Below are positions 23,683-34,621 of a stretch of DNA of 64,000 bases, piece by piece (position 1 is the first letter of the stretch; every line of letters starts with the position of its first letter). A model generated the notes under the pieces. It had not been told where the DNA came from and did not search any database. It saw nothing but the letters and a program-made list of their open reading frames with translations. Origin of the DNA: Cordia subcordata (Eukaryota > Streptophyta > Magnoliopsida > Boraginales > Cordiaceae). The stretch lies in NCBI GenBank assembly GCA_028554755.1, contig JAPTOF010000009.1:124001-188000 (forward strand), in the 5' to 3' direction. The translations under genes were made by a program, and so were the position numbers.

Positions 23683-25995
23683 TTCTTCCGCAATGTTGTT
23701 AGAGGAAGGAAGCTCAAAAACACTATCTATGCAATTAAAAATGAGAATGATCATCTCTTTATAGAGGATGCTGATGTGAAAGAAGAATTCATTGGCTACT
23801 TCAAGAAACTTCTTGGTTCTGAATCTTCTCCAAACATTAGTGTGGATATTTTGAATGACATAACTGACACAACAATTGAACAAGAAGTTGTTGCCACCAC
23901 CATTGCTCATATCACAAAAGAAGAAATCAAGGATGCGCTTTTCTCTCTTAACCCTAACAAAAGCCAGGATCATTGCAAATAGGCTTAAAGTTTGTTTCTC
24001 CCATATCATCTCATGGAATTAATCAACTTTTATTAAGGAAAGACTCATCCATGAAAATATCCTTATTGCACATGACATTTTGAGAGGTTACTCAAGAAGT
24101 CACATTTCTTCAAGATGTGCACTTAAAGTTGACATTATGAAGGCTTTTGACTCTTTGCATTGGAAATTCATTGAATGTACACTTCTTGCTTTTAGGTTCC
24201 CTCGAATGTTTGTGGATTGGATTATGGTTTGTGTCACAACTCTTAGCTTCTCTATTGCTCTTAACGGGGGGTTGGAAGGTTATTTATATGGTGCAAATGG
24301 CATTAGACAGGAGACCTTGTCTCCCTTTATCTTTTTGTCCTTTGTATGGAGGTGCTTACTAGTATGCTTAACAAATTGAAGAACAATCCGAGATTTCATT
24401 TCCACCCAAAATGTGGAAGCATGAAGCTCAATCACCTTTGTTTGTGGATGATCTCTTAATCTTTTGTAAAGGGGATTTGAATTCTATCAATTGCATCATG
24501 GATACATAAAAGATCTTCTTATCATATTCGGGGCTGATTATCAATAATTCTAAAAGTGTTATCTTCTTTGGTGAGGTCTCTAATGATAAGAAAGTGGCTA
24601 TCATTGATAGGGTTGGTTTTCAAGAAGGAGAGCTTCCAATCCGTTATTTGGGCATTCCTCTCATTTCTAGAAAGCTTAGGAAGAGTGATTGCTGCCCTCT
24701 CTTAAAGAAAATCAATTCGAAGCTTGATTCTTGGTACAACAATTGGCTCTCATTTGTGGGTAGACTTGTGCTCATCAAATCCATTCTTATTCAAATTTGT
24801 GGATATTGGGCAAATGCTTTTCTCTTTCTTAAAGGTCTGTTGGCTACCATTGAGGCAAAATTCAAAGCTTTCTTATGGAGAGGGACTGGTTCTAAGGTGG
24901 CATGGAAGGAAATTTGCCTCTCCTTGAAGGAAAGGGGACTTGCTATTCGAAGCATAAAAGAGATCAATTTGGCCTTTATACTTAAAATCTTTTGGAGGAT
25001 GTATGCTATAGAAGAAACACTTTGGAGTCAATGGGTTCATGCAAACTATATTAAAGACTCTTCCATTTGGGTGATGCAAACCCCTCAAGATACAAGCTGG
25101 ATCTTTAAGATGCTCCTAAGATGTCGTGATATTGCAAAAAGATTCATCCAACACAACATTGGTAATGGCACAAACACCTTTTTTTGGATTGATAATTAGC
25201 ATAAGGATGGTTCCTTCTTTGAGCATTGGACAAACACCATCCCAAATCCTCCACTCCTTGCAAAGGTGCGTGACATTTTCATTGATGGTACTTGGAATTG
25301 GCCATTGCATCTTCCCTATGTTGATGTACCAAATTTGGTTCCCAATGAAGGCACTGTGGATAAGATAACATGGAATCTTTCCTCTTGTGGGGACTTTACT
25401 TTCAAGCATATTTAGGAATATATCAAAAGGAAAGGAACTCCATTTGAAGGTTTTAACATCATTTGGCATAAGGGGCATAATCCAAAACATAGCTTCATCG
25501 TTTGGCTTGCATATCATGATCACCTTATCACAAGATTCAAAATCTTGCATTGGGGGTTAAATATCAACCCTACTTGTATCTTTTGTCATATGGGTTTTTT
25601 TTGCGAATGATTGTCATATGGGTTATGAAACAAGAGAGCATCTCTTCTTTGAATGTAGCTTTACTAGGAGGATTTGGAGAAAATGCTTGCAACTCTCTAT
25701 TATCCTAGAAAATCTAATTTGTTGACAAGATATTATTGATTACATCACTGCTTTTGCCCTTGAGAAACACTTGAAGGCCACTATTATCCAACACCTTTTT
25801 GGGCCAGCTATCTACAATATCTAGATTGAAAGAAATCAGTGCATCTTCAAGAACCAAGCAAAAATCGAGGAGTTTCTTTTTAATACTATCTTCAATGATG
25901 TTAGAGTAAAACTCTCCAACGGAAGAAAGTTTTCATCTTCTCTTCTGAACAAAGCTTTATGTAAATCGTGGAGATTAGAAGATATCATTGTATAG
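23683..25995 (+). pseudogene. LINE F/H ORF2, C-terminal part: reverse transcriptase and zinc-binding region
   Basis: Resumes with RGRKLKNTIYAIKNEN. A deletion follows FSLNPNKS (about 23963), removing the PGPDGF fingers region and joining directly to IIANRLKVCF. RT motif A DIMKAFDSLHW is intact; motif B reads GIRQETLSP with the GDP lost; motif C is FVDDLLIF in a shifted frame. Thumb (24594-25199) reads IRYLGIPLISRKLRKSD. The zinc-binding region (25200-25700) keeps FFWIDN and FFECSF. The frame closes at TAG 25993-25995 after SWRLEDIIV. Inactive. Confidence 0.9.
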
Positions 25996-26096
25996 GTTAC
26001 TCTCTTACCTTTTCTCCATACCTTTTTGTACATGTACACTTTTTGACTTGATGGACTTCAATCATACTTACTTGCCTCACAAAAAAAAGAAAAAAA
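25996..26096 (+). other. LINE F/H 3' UTR and poly(A) tail
   Basis: About 85 bases of 3' UTR end with CATACTTACTTGCCTCAC and an A-rich tail (26080-26098, one G). The CTTACTT box directly before the tail recurs in LINEs B, G, I and J. The tail abuts the target duplication. Confidence 0.85.
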
Positions 26097-27149
26097 AACC
26101 TCAATATCCTTATCATCAATAGCCGCATCAATCTCTTTCTCATTCATGGCAAAGTTTCCTTAATATTTGAAGTATCATTTTTTGCTTCGAGAGCCTCAAA
26201 TCGATTACCGTTCAATTGGGCAATTGTTGGTGGAGCCGAGACATTTGACTTGATGACAACACTTGTAAAAGGAGAAGGGTTCACATTTGTTTTTCCTCCA
26301 CATTCTCTTTGGCCTTGAATTCATCAACTCACCCATATTCTCTTCTTTTCAACTCTAGAAGATTGCCGAGGTACATTAACTTGAGGGGCATTTGGCCATG
26401 AAGAGAGGTCGTGACCAACAATTTTGCATAAAGAAAGAACCACGAGCTTCCAAGTATATTTAACTTCAATCTTGGCCCAATCTCCATTTCTAAGCTCCAC
26501 AAAAGTAAAGTCTAGTAGATTCTTTGAGAGATCCATCTCCACACAAACACGAGCAAATCCCACAAAGGTGCCGGACTCCGTTAACTTATCCTTTTGTATG
26601 GGATTACCAAGAGTGCTTGCCACATAGCTAAGTCCTCTTCTAGTGATAAGAGAGCATGGAACATTATGGAGTTTAACCCAAAGCGGGACTTTTTCCCAAC
26701 TAAAATGCATAAGTTGAGCATTAGAATCTTATCTTCTAAGCAATAAGGGACGATGATACACATGCCACATTTGCTCAAGAACCTATTCACAATAGTTTTC
26801 ATTTTCAAATTTGAATACAAAGAGCCCATTTTCGGCGGACTTGATTTCAACTTTTCCAAACATTCGCCAATGGACATCCACCATTCTTCTAAGAAGGAAA
26901 AAGGGTGGGGGTTTGTCAAGGAATTGACCAATAAGACAATGATTGTAATAATCATCTCTTTCAAGATATACTTTCTTAGGAAAAATTGCTCCAATGAAAC
27001 CATTCTCTTCAAAAGGTTCAATAAAATTAAGTCTAGTAGAAAGAGTGAGATTACCAACATAAGTGCCACGCCAATCCTTTGGGGAATTCCATGCTTGTGG
27101 AGGAGAATTTCTTGCATTACCTTGCTCGTAAGTTGGTTGAGGCGTATGC
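26097..27149 (-). pseudogene. LINE I, 5' part: ORF1 with DUF4283-like domain (ORF1-only candidate)
   Basis: Minus-strand ORF1 of the second subfamily. The DUF4283-like domain is spread over two frames (27117-26581 and 26710-26324): GQFLDKPPPFFLLRRMVD, EQMWHVYHRPLLLR, VPLWVKLHNVPCSLITRRG, DKLTESGTFVGFARVCVE. The knuckle region reads LSLCKIVGHDLSSW, lacking its first and last cysteines. The tail continues through NRFEALEAKND to KDIEV at 26099, where F/H interrupts; the remaining C-terminus, 3' UTR and poly(A) are at 14119-14481. The 5' end is cut at 27149 by the copia-1 LTR. Confidence 0.83.
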
Positions 27150-29049
27150 TGTAGGATCGATATTATTAAGTGTGGGGTATCCTAGTCCATATTTTCTAAA
27201 TTATAACTAAGAAAACATGCTAGGAAAATAAAATAACCACATTACACACACAACAACATGCTCAAGAACATATAGAATATAACTAGTTCTTGCAAAAAAT
27301 ATATAAAGCTAACCCCTTGAAGCGTGGGGCCTTCGATGAACCTAAAACCGGTTACAAGCTTTGTTCCCGTTCACGAACAAGGCCACCAAAAATTTACAAC
27401 AAGGGTGTCACAATAATCAACTCCCCAGTCTTCTTCCCTCTGATTAAAGAGACTTATCTTGAGAGAATAGCCTCTTGTGTGGGAAGAAGCAAAGTAATAT
27501 GCTCTTGAAAAACTAGAGCAAAAATCACATAATAAGTGTGTACTATGTGTTGTAGTATTTTTTTGCCAAAAAGGAAGAAATCAACTACAAAGTGGAATAC
27601 ATAAAAGGTGTAGGGTCTTGTCTATTTATAAAGAGAACCTTGGCACCTAAAGTTGCTAAACTTTCAATGTGGGAGAAAATTTCCATGTAGTATTTCCTTT
27701 TTGAAACTTGTCAATCTTGTCTTGGAAGACTTGTGCAAGTTGTCCACTTGTTTTTGTAGTATTTTGCAAGTTGTCCACTTGTCTTGGAAGACTTAGGCCA
27801 AGCCCATTATCCAAGTCCAACACATAGTCCATAATCCATGTGGAGGCCCAAGCCTAATAGGAAACCATCCTAGCCTAATTAGGTTATCTTGGATTCTAAA
27901 GAAAGCCCAAACCCAATTTCAAGCTTTGGCCCAATAAGGCTACTATCACAATATGGAATTTGCTCTTCCAAGATTACTCTCTCAAAGTCATTTCAACTAG
28001 GGAAGGGACCAAGAAGACATAATTATCATTGGCTTCCAAAAATAATTAAAAATATCCTTGCCCAATCTAGGCGACATAATAATTATTTTTAACTCCGATC
28101 TATTCCACCATAAGATCAAAGTTGCACTCTAAGAATAATTGTCATTACCCAAAAGCTTATCACAAAAGAATGTGAACTTTGTCTTTGACCTACTAAATAA
28201 CTGACCATAATGCCCCTCTATGTATACCCACAGCTAAGACTGGTCCTTTGGCCTGTGTACTATCACCTCCTTAGCTGTATCTTTTTCCGTTGGGTTTCTT
28301 GTCGAATTGCCAACCATCCTTGGTCATGGAATCTCTTGATCTCGAGAGCGACCCTCAAGCCATATGACAGACACACCTATAAAGGTAGTATCACTAGATC
28401 TAGATTCGGATGATAAATTTGGACAATCCCAAAGGGGGCACATAGATTCCATTTTGCATATGCATGTTCTAATTAATTAGAACTTAGCACTCAATGCACA
28501 AGGTGTTGATCCTAATAAAATAAGATCTCACCCACAGTGAATCAAAGTACTAAACCCTAACTTCATTAGTTCATCCACATATACTCAAGATTAAGAGCAA
28601 TGATCATTTAGTAGCAGTGAGTGTCTTGTTTTCTTTCTTTGATAGTACGTCTCTAGAAAACATACTCACAATGGTCCTATCCAATACGTGACACACGTAC
28701 TATTGAGGCAAATCCAGAAAGTCCTCCAATGACCTAGGTAGATCACCCTCAAAGAGGAGACTTGCTCAATACAACCTTATCCCAGTAGAGTGCCCAACAC
28801 TACTATTTGGTTATGGATTCAATTTATGACATGACTAAATCTAGACTTGGACCCATCAGTGCATCCAAATTTCACTGCGCACCCAAGTCATTAGTGCAAG
28901 TCAAAGGACCTTCATACATGCTTCGATAAAACATAACAGAGATTATATGTAAGAAACTCATAATGCCATTTAACAAAAATATGATTATTCATTGTTTCAT
29001 ATCCAAAATGTCATGTACAAGTGAGCTTTAGGGCATACTAATCCTAACA
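27150..29049 (-). repeat. copia-1 3' LTR
   Basis: Begins (element sense) at 29049 with TGTTAGGATTAG and ends at 27150 with CCTACA. TATA-like TATAAATAG lies at 27622-27630 on the minus strand. Open frames inside recur in sister LTRs and are not taken as genes. Confidence 0.95.
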
Positions 29050-29063
29050 ATCTCCCACTTGCA
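29050..29063 (-). other. copia-1 polypurine tract
   Basis: On the minus strand AAGTGGGAGATT abuts the 3' LTR start. This is the usual plus-strand priming site of Tork/SIRE-like copia elements. Confidence 0.88.
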
Positions 29064-29126
29064 CTAAAGATTACTTCTGCAAAGCCTAATACCCAAAGAC
29101 TCTAAATGTGTGGCAAACACTTTCTC

Positions 29127-29594
29127 TCAAAGAGTCTTAGTAAATGGGTCTACCAGGTTTTCCGCTGAAGCTATCTTGTCAACTACTACATCTCCTCTTT
29201 GGATAAACTCACGAATCAAATGATATTTCCGTTCAATGTGTTTACCCTTTTTGTGATTCCTGGGCTCTTTGCACTGTGAAACAGCACCGTTGTTGTCGCA
29301 ATACAACGTTATTGGTCTGTGAGCTACCGGCACAATCTCTAGGTCTAACAGGAACTTTCTTAGCCATACTGCCTCTTTCACAGCCTCAGATGCTGCTACA
29401 TACTCGGCCTCAAAGGTAGAGTCAGCAATACAATTTTGCTTTACACTTCTCCATGAAATAGCTCCTCCTGACAGAGTGAAAACATATCCAGAAGTAGACT
29501 TCCTAGAATCTCTATCGGACTGGAAATCTGAGTCTGTATAGGCTAATGGTGTTAGATCATCTGCATGGTATTCTAGCACATAATCCTTTGTTCC
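29127..29594 (-). pseudogene. copia-1 RNase H domain
   Basis: Reads YTDSDFQSDRDSRKSTSGYV, EAEYVAASEAVKEAVWLRKF, TLYCDNNGA and HIERKYHLIREF, the conserved RNase H blocks of copia pol, ending VDPFTKTL and a stop at 29127. A stop after KHIFKFL (29595) separates it from RT in an otherwise continuous frame. RNase H removes the RNA strand during cDNA synthesis. The domain itself is uninterrupted; catalytic acidic residues of the YTDSD, EAEY and CDN blocks are present. Confidence 0.95.
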
Positions 29595-30553
29595 TTACAG
29601 GAATTTGAATATATGCTTAACCGCGACCCAATGTGCCGGTCCAGGGTTTGACTGATATCTACTAACCATGCCAACAGCAAAGCAGATATCTGGTCTAGTA
29701 CGTAACATGGCATACATGAGACTTCCAACTGCTGAAGCATAAGGAACTCGCTTCATGCTCTCTATCTCCTCAGGTGTTTTAGGACATTGATCTCGAGATA
29801 GATAAACTCCATGTCTAGAAGGTAACAAGGCCTTCTTAGAGTTTTGCATGTTAAACCTGACTAATATCTTCTCAATAAATGAAGCTTGAGATAGGGCTAG
29901 CCTTCTGTTCTTACGATCTCGCATAAGCTTGATGCCTAGAACATAACTAGCTTCTCCTAAATCCTTCATTTGAAATTGAGTAGAAAGCCAAACCTTTATG
30001 GATGATAGCATCCCCACATCATTTCCAATTAGTAGGATATCATCCACATACATAACCAAAAAAGCTACAGCATTTCCATTACACCTTTTATACACGCAAG
30101 GTTCATCAATATTTTGATCAAAACCATAAGATTTAATTGCCCGATCAAATTTGATGTTCCATGCTCTAGATGCCTGTTTTAATCCATAAATGGACTTCTT
30201 TAATTTACAAACCATATGTTCCTGGCCTTTAGCAATGTATCCATCTGGTTGTGTCATGTAAATGGTCTCGTCAAGTTCCCCATTAAGAAAAACTGTCTTG
30301 ACGTCCATTTGCCATATCTCGTAGTCATAATGACAAGCGATGGCAAGAAGTATCCTGATGGATTTAAGCATGGCTACCGTGAGAAAGATTCCACATAATC
30401 GATCCCTTCTTTATGAGTATAACCTTTCGCCACCAACCTTGCTTTAAAGGTTTCAACTTTTCCATCAACTTCTCTTTTTCTCTTGTAGACCCATTTGCAC
30501 CCTATAGGTTTTACCCCTTCAGGTGCAACTACAAGATCCCAGACTTTGTTAGA
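29595..30553 (-). pseudogene. copia-1 reverse transcriptase
   Basis: RT opens with the copia block [20 protein letters not shown] (about 30500), then QMDVKTVFLNGELDETIYM (motif A region), SIYGLKQASRAWN, and the catalytic box FLVMYVDDILLIGND with both aspartates, followed by RPDICFAVGMVSRYQSNPG. The main open stretch is 30371-29595; a stop lies between the KEGIDY block and AMLKSIRILLA. The upstream junction to integrase also has a stop at about 30553. Few lesions relative to length, so this is one of the youngest coding regions in the window. Confidence 0.96.
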
Positions 30554-31850
30554 TTACATAGATTCCAACTCTGAATCCATTGCGTTATGCCATTTGTCGA
30601 CATCTATGTCGGAAACTGCTTCATCATAACTTATGGGATCCATCACCTGATTCTCTGAAGAAGTCTGAAAGGACTCTCCATAGTATCTATCAGGAGGCTT
30701 GGATATCTTCCCACTACGACGATGCTTCGATATATTAGGTGTAATATGCTGTTCTTTTTCATTCACAGTTACCACAGGTGTTACTGGAGATTCTTGTGAA
30801 ATCTCATCTAGAACAACTTCAGAATCTGGTGTTTTCTGGACCATTTCATCATTCTCTAAGTATCTAGCATAGGTGCTTATAAACACCTTTTGCTCCTTAG
30901 GATTATAAAAGATCCCACCTCTGGTTCCCTTAGGATATCCAATGAAATAGCATAACTCGGATCTTGGTTCCAATTTTGAAGCATTACTGTTAAGTACATA
31001 AGCTGGACAGCCCCAAATGTGGAGATGATTTAGACTAGGCTTACGCCCAGTCCACATTTCTTGAGGTGTCCTAGGTATTGATTTAGATGGTGCCAAGTTC
31101 AAGATGTATGCCGCTGTTTCAATGGCATACCCCCAAAACGATAAAGGTAATGATGCATGACTCATCATTGACCTAACCATATCCAATAGGGTACGATTTC
31201 TTCTCTCTGCTACACCATTTTCTTTGAGGAGTCCTCGTGCGATCCAATCGAGACACTATCCCTTCTTGTGTAAGATAGTCTCTGAACTCACCCGAGAGGT
31301 ATTTGCCACCTCGATCAGATCGAAGGGCTTTGATATGTTTATCTAATTTCCGCTCTGCGTCAGCTTTGAACTCTTTGAATTTCTCAAAGGATTCAGACTT
31401 GCGTCGCATTAGATATACATATCCATACCTAGAGTAATCATCAGTAAAAGTAATGAAATACTCATAACCTCCTCATGCTAGTTTGTTCATAGGACCACAC
31501 ACATCAGTGTGAACCAATTCCAATACTTCTTTGGCCCTTTCTCTTTTAGAAGAAAATGACCATTTAGTCATCTTCCCTTTGAGACAAGATTCACACGGAG
31601 GTAGATCTTCGAGATCTAATGAGCTAAGATGCCCATCCTCGACTAATCTCCAAATTCGCTTTAGACTGATATGTCCTAAGCGTAGGTGCCAAAGATATGT
31701 ATCATTGGTCGAAGAAACCTTCCTTTTCCAGGAATTATTTTGTTCTATATTATGCAGTGAGTTTGTAATAAGTTTTATATAGAACAAGTTATCATGCATG
31801 CTACTGGAACAAATAATATTTCCATCTCTACTGATACCAACACCATAATG
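30554..31850 (-). pseudogene. copia-1 integrase with GAG-pre-integrase domain
   Basis: The zinc-binding N-terminus reads WHLRLGHISLKR...CESCLKGK (31799-31473; HHCC pattern). The core follows with VHTDVCGPM, then an in-frame TGA near 31470, FTDDYSRYGYVY and ALRSDRGGKYLS. The segment that should hold NGVAERRN is broken by a frameshift near 31215. The rest (31186-30554) is open: SFWGYAIETAAYILN, SKSIPRTPQEMW, HIWGCPAYVLN, then an acidic linker DEISQESPVTPVV. Integrase inserts cDNA; the catalytic glutamate region is frameshifted. Confidence 0.94.
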
Positions 31851-31880
31851 GAAATTAATGCAAAAACCCTCTAATATTAA

Positions 31881-32984
31881 TTACGAAATTGAGATAAGGT
31901 TTTTACGTACAACCAGAACATAATAAACATTGTTCAAAAATATCTTCCTATTACAGGGAAAATTTAAGCACATTCCTCCCACTGCAGCAGCCCATACTTT
32001 TGCTCCATTACCCAACCTCAGAGCAAACTCCCCTTTAGCTAGTTCCTTCATTTCCTGAAACCAATGCAAAGAATTGCAAATATGGTTAGTGGCTCCAGAG
32101 TCTACAATCCAAGAATCAGTAGAATCAACCACTAAGTAGGTTTCAATGTATAACAAAAGAGGTGTACCTTTCTGGCCTCGAGCCAAGTACTTCGGGCAAT
32201 CCTTTTTCCAATGTCCTTTTAGGCCACGTTTAAAGCATTTGCCCTTGGGCTTTTCACCTGTTAACTGCCTGGGCTGTTCACCATTTTTCTTCTTTTTCCC
32301 TTGACCACGTTTTTGCTTCCCCTTTTCTTTGAACTTTCTCCCTTTCGGGTTAATTCCAGAAGTGGATGCTTGAACCATATTTATGTGACCTTTATTTTTC
32401 ATTATGGCTTCTGCAGTTAGGAGCTCTTTCATTAATTCCGTCATATCCATGTTCATCTTGCTCATATTATAATTAAGCTTGAACTGGGTATAGGATGACG
32501 GTAGAGTCTCCAAAATCATGTCTACCTTTGACTGTTCATCTATGTTTGCTCCTAGGATCTCAGCAGTATTGAAGCAATCCATCATTTTGAGCATATGTTC
32601 CCATGCTCCTTCTGCCATCCTTTGATTCATAATTTCTCTAAGAGCACCTTGCCTTGCGGGCCTACTTTTATCAGCAAACATACGAGACAGTAAGGTCATG
32701 ATTTCTTTTGCAGTTTCCATATGATGATGCTTGCTCTGCAAAATATCTGACATAGAAGCCATCATATAGTACTTGGCCATACTATTGGCTTTCTGCCATT
32801 TTGCCTTAGCATCTTTCTGGGTTTCAGAAGAGTTAGCCCTCACAACAGGACAAGGAGTTGTTAGGACATACTTGTACTCTTCTGCGGTGAGTACTATGTC
32901 CAAGTTTCGTTCCCAGTCCACAAAATTCGGTCCAGTGAGCTTGTGCTATTTGAGAATTGTAGATAGTGGACTGAACGAAGACAT
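31881..32984 (-). pseudogene. copia-1 gag and start of protease
   Basis: The likely original start is the minus ATG at 32984 (MSSFSPLSTILK), closed after 12 codons by TAG; the frame then runs open from HKLTGPNFVDWERNLDIVLT to 31881. Gag capsid-like region (UBN2 type) occupies about residues 10-190, followed by a basic stretch and a knuckle CFKRGLKGHWKKDC whose second cysteine is arginine. The protease active site DSGATNHIC is intact near codon 270. A single TAA after NLISIS separates this from the pre-integrase segment, which continues in the same frame. The fragment at 57578-60527 keeps an intact knuckle (CSKCGHKRHRKENC), so the arginine is a copy-specific loss. Confidence 0.93.
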
Positions 32985-34607
32985 TTTTCTTAACACAACA
33001 ATATAATCACAATTATTTTATGAGTATAGAATTGATGCATATATAATATGTATGCTATCTTTGGAAATAAAACATACAAGTACTTTTTACATCATTTGCC
33101 TTTGAGTAGATCAACCCTTTAAACTACTCGATGTAACAGTGTCTCAACGTCCTCATAAGAACTCCAACAATGGGATGGCCGAACTTATGAATGTTAAGTT
33201 AAGTTCCACCACTTATTTGAATTAAAAATTGTCTGGATATGATCCAATTGAATAATTCAATCACTGTTTTGTTTGGCTTCTTAAATCCGATAGCGAACTC
33301 TATCGATAGGATAGCCGAACCTACCATTTAAGTTGAGGGTACACCCATTCCTAATGTTTATTCCCGGAAACATTCTTGATTTAAGCCCTCCGATAGGGTA
33401 GTGACTTTAATCAATGTTACGTAAGGCGATCTTTAGTGGAGAACTCCATCGATGGGATGGCCGAACTCACTAACACCCTTTTGAATAAACATTTAATGTT
33501 TCACCTTGTTAAATCTAGACAAAATGTCACCTTCCGTTGGGGAAGTTAATGACATTTATCATTAACGTGAATCGGATATGGAAAGTCAGGGTATTTCAGT
33601 CCTCTCCCACTCTATTTTTTAACTTAAGGGTTTCCTTTGATATTCTTGCTTTATTTTAGATCTAAACACATTTTGGATTTATGTAAATCCCCTTTGTGTT
33701 ACTAAAACATTGCAATATCACAATAGATCTCTTACCTAAATCTGGGTGCATAGACCCTTAGGTTGATATATATACATGTAAATCTCAAGTTAAGTTCTTT
33801 TAATGTTGTCATGAGATCTCATGGCATCTTTAGACATAGCCGCTTATAATTCTCTTGTCTAAGCGATTCTCATATACTTAACTATCTTTGAGAATCAACT
33901 CATAGGTATGACTAATTTTTATAAACCCTAATGAGTGGACATATTTCAAGGTGGCAATCATGCTAATGCAAATATGTTAAAACATATATCAATGCATTAT
34001 AAACATCCACCAAAAATATGTTAGAATCCCTCTTTGATGGCTTCCTGTAATCTTCAACAAAAACAGCACACATAGTAGCTTTTTCTGCCTCAGCCGGTCG
34101 ACCGTCAATAAGAGCCGGTCGACCGGCTCCAATTGCTTCAGGAATTTTTTGCTCTCTGGAGTAGCCGGTCGACCTAGCTGGTCGACCGGTTAAGTCCAGC
34201 CGGTCGTCCGGCTTGCTTACCAGGTAGAGTATTCCTTTATGCTATTTTCTTGTTTTTTTTTCCTTGGTCTTCAAAGATTACAATAATACACTTTGCTATT
34301 GCTAGTACAAGCTTCACAAGGATATCAAAACATCCTATGCTTCTTTTAAATGAAACTAAAAGCAATAACTAAAAATATTTTATACATGAAATCGCCTATG
34401 GCCAAGCTTTGTTGACCGTACACGAAAATCTATCATGCATACATACGAACCATTAAGGGGATTTTATATTACCTGCACATACAAGCATAAAACCACAAGT
34501 ATATGCAACACACAAGATTTCCTAATCTTGCCACTCACAAGATGACTAATATATTTATGCAAATACAATATTCTTGCATAGTCGAAGCATGTTGTGTGTG
34601 AGCCTAA
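32985..34607 (-). other. copia-1 5' leader, about 1.6 kb, non-coding with internal repeats
   Basis: No credible reading frame. It holds three spaced copies of a box like ATCGATGGGATGGCCGAACT (33158-33186, 33295-33320, 33440-33468, about 140 bases apart) and, near the 5' LTR, a dense palindrome cluster at 34091-34213. Long structured leaders of copia RNAs often carry packaging or translation signals; that role here is inference. Confidence 0.72.
34091..34213. repeat. GGTCGACC palindrome cluster in copia-1 leader
   Basis: Five to six copies of CCGGTCGACC-like boxes in about 120 bases. The longest is the perfect 18-bp palindrome GAGCCGGTCGACCGGCTC at 34112-34129. Similar clusters occur in unrelated LTRs at 42160-42290, 50945-51060, 62001-62315 and 63755-63860. 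Confidence 0.9.
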
Positions 34608-34619
34608 GCTCTGATACCA
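34608..34619 (-). other. copia-1 primer binding site (initiator tRNA-Met type)
   Basis: Minus-strand TGGTATCAGAGC, complementary to the 3' end of plant initiator tRNA-Met, two bases inside the 5' LTR end. Confidence 0.95.
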
Positions 34620-34621
34620 AT

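Larger units (their letters stand above)
14482..26096 (+). mobile_element. LINE F/H: one LINE split by LINE G, with 14-bp target duplication
   Basis: Pieces 14482-17726 and 23683-26096 join into one LINE. The left piece ends within a reading like TKFFHNV and the right piece restarts in the same motif and continues RGRKLKNTIYAI. The interrupting block 17727-23682 is LINE G, flanked by TTCTTCCATAATGTT (17712-17726) and TTCTTCCGCAATGTT (23683-23697). The outer duplication AACCTCAATATCCT occurs at 14468-14481 and right after the poly(A) at 26097-26110. The 5' UTR is only about 35 bases, so the 5' end may be slightly short. Confidence 0.88.

Noticed and set aside
27889..28413. Open frames of 67 codons repeated in each copia-1 LTR (also near 35361-35885 and 22300-22503)
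   Set aside because: They recur only because the LTR is repeated; they lack motifs, are interrupted in other copies, and lie across U3/R sequence.
34608..34619. tRNA gene
   Set aside because: Only the 12-base primer binding site complementary to a tRNA 3' end is present; no cloverleaf sequence surrounds it.
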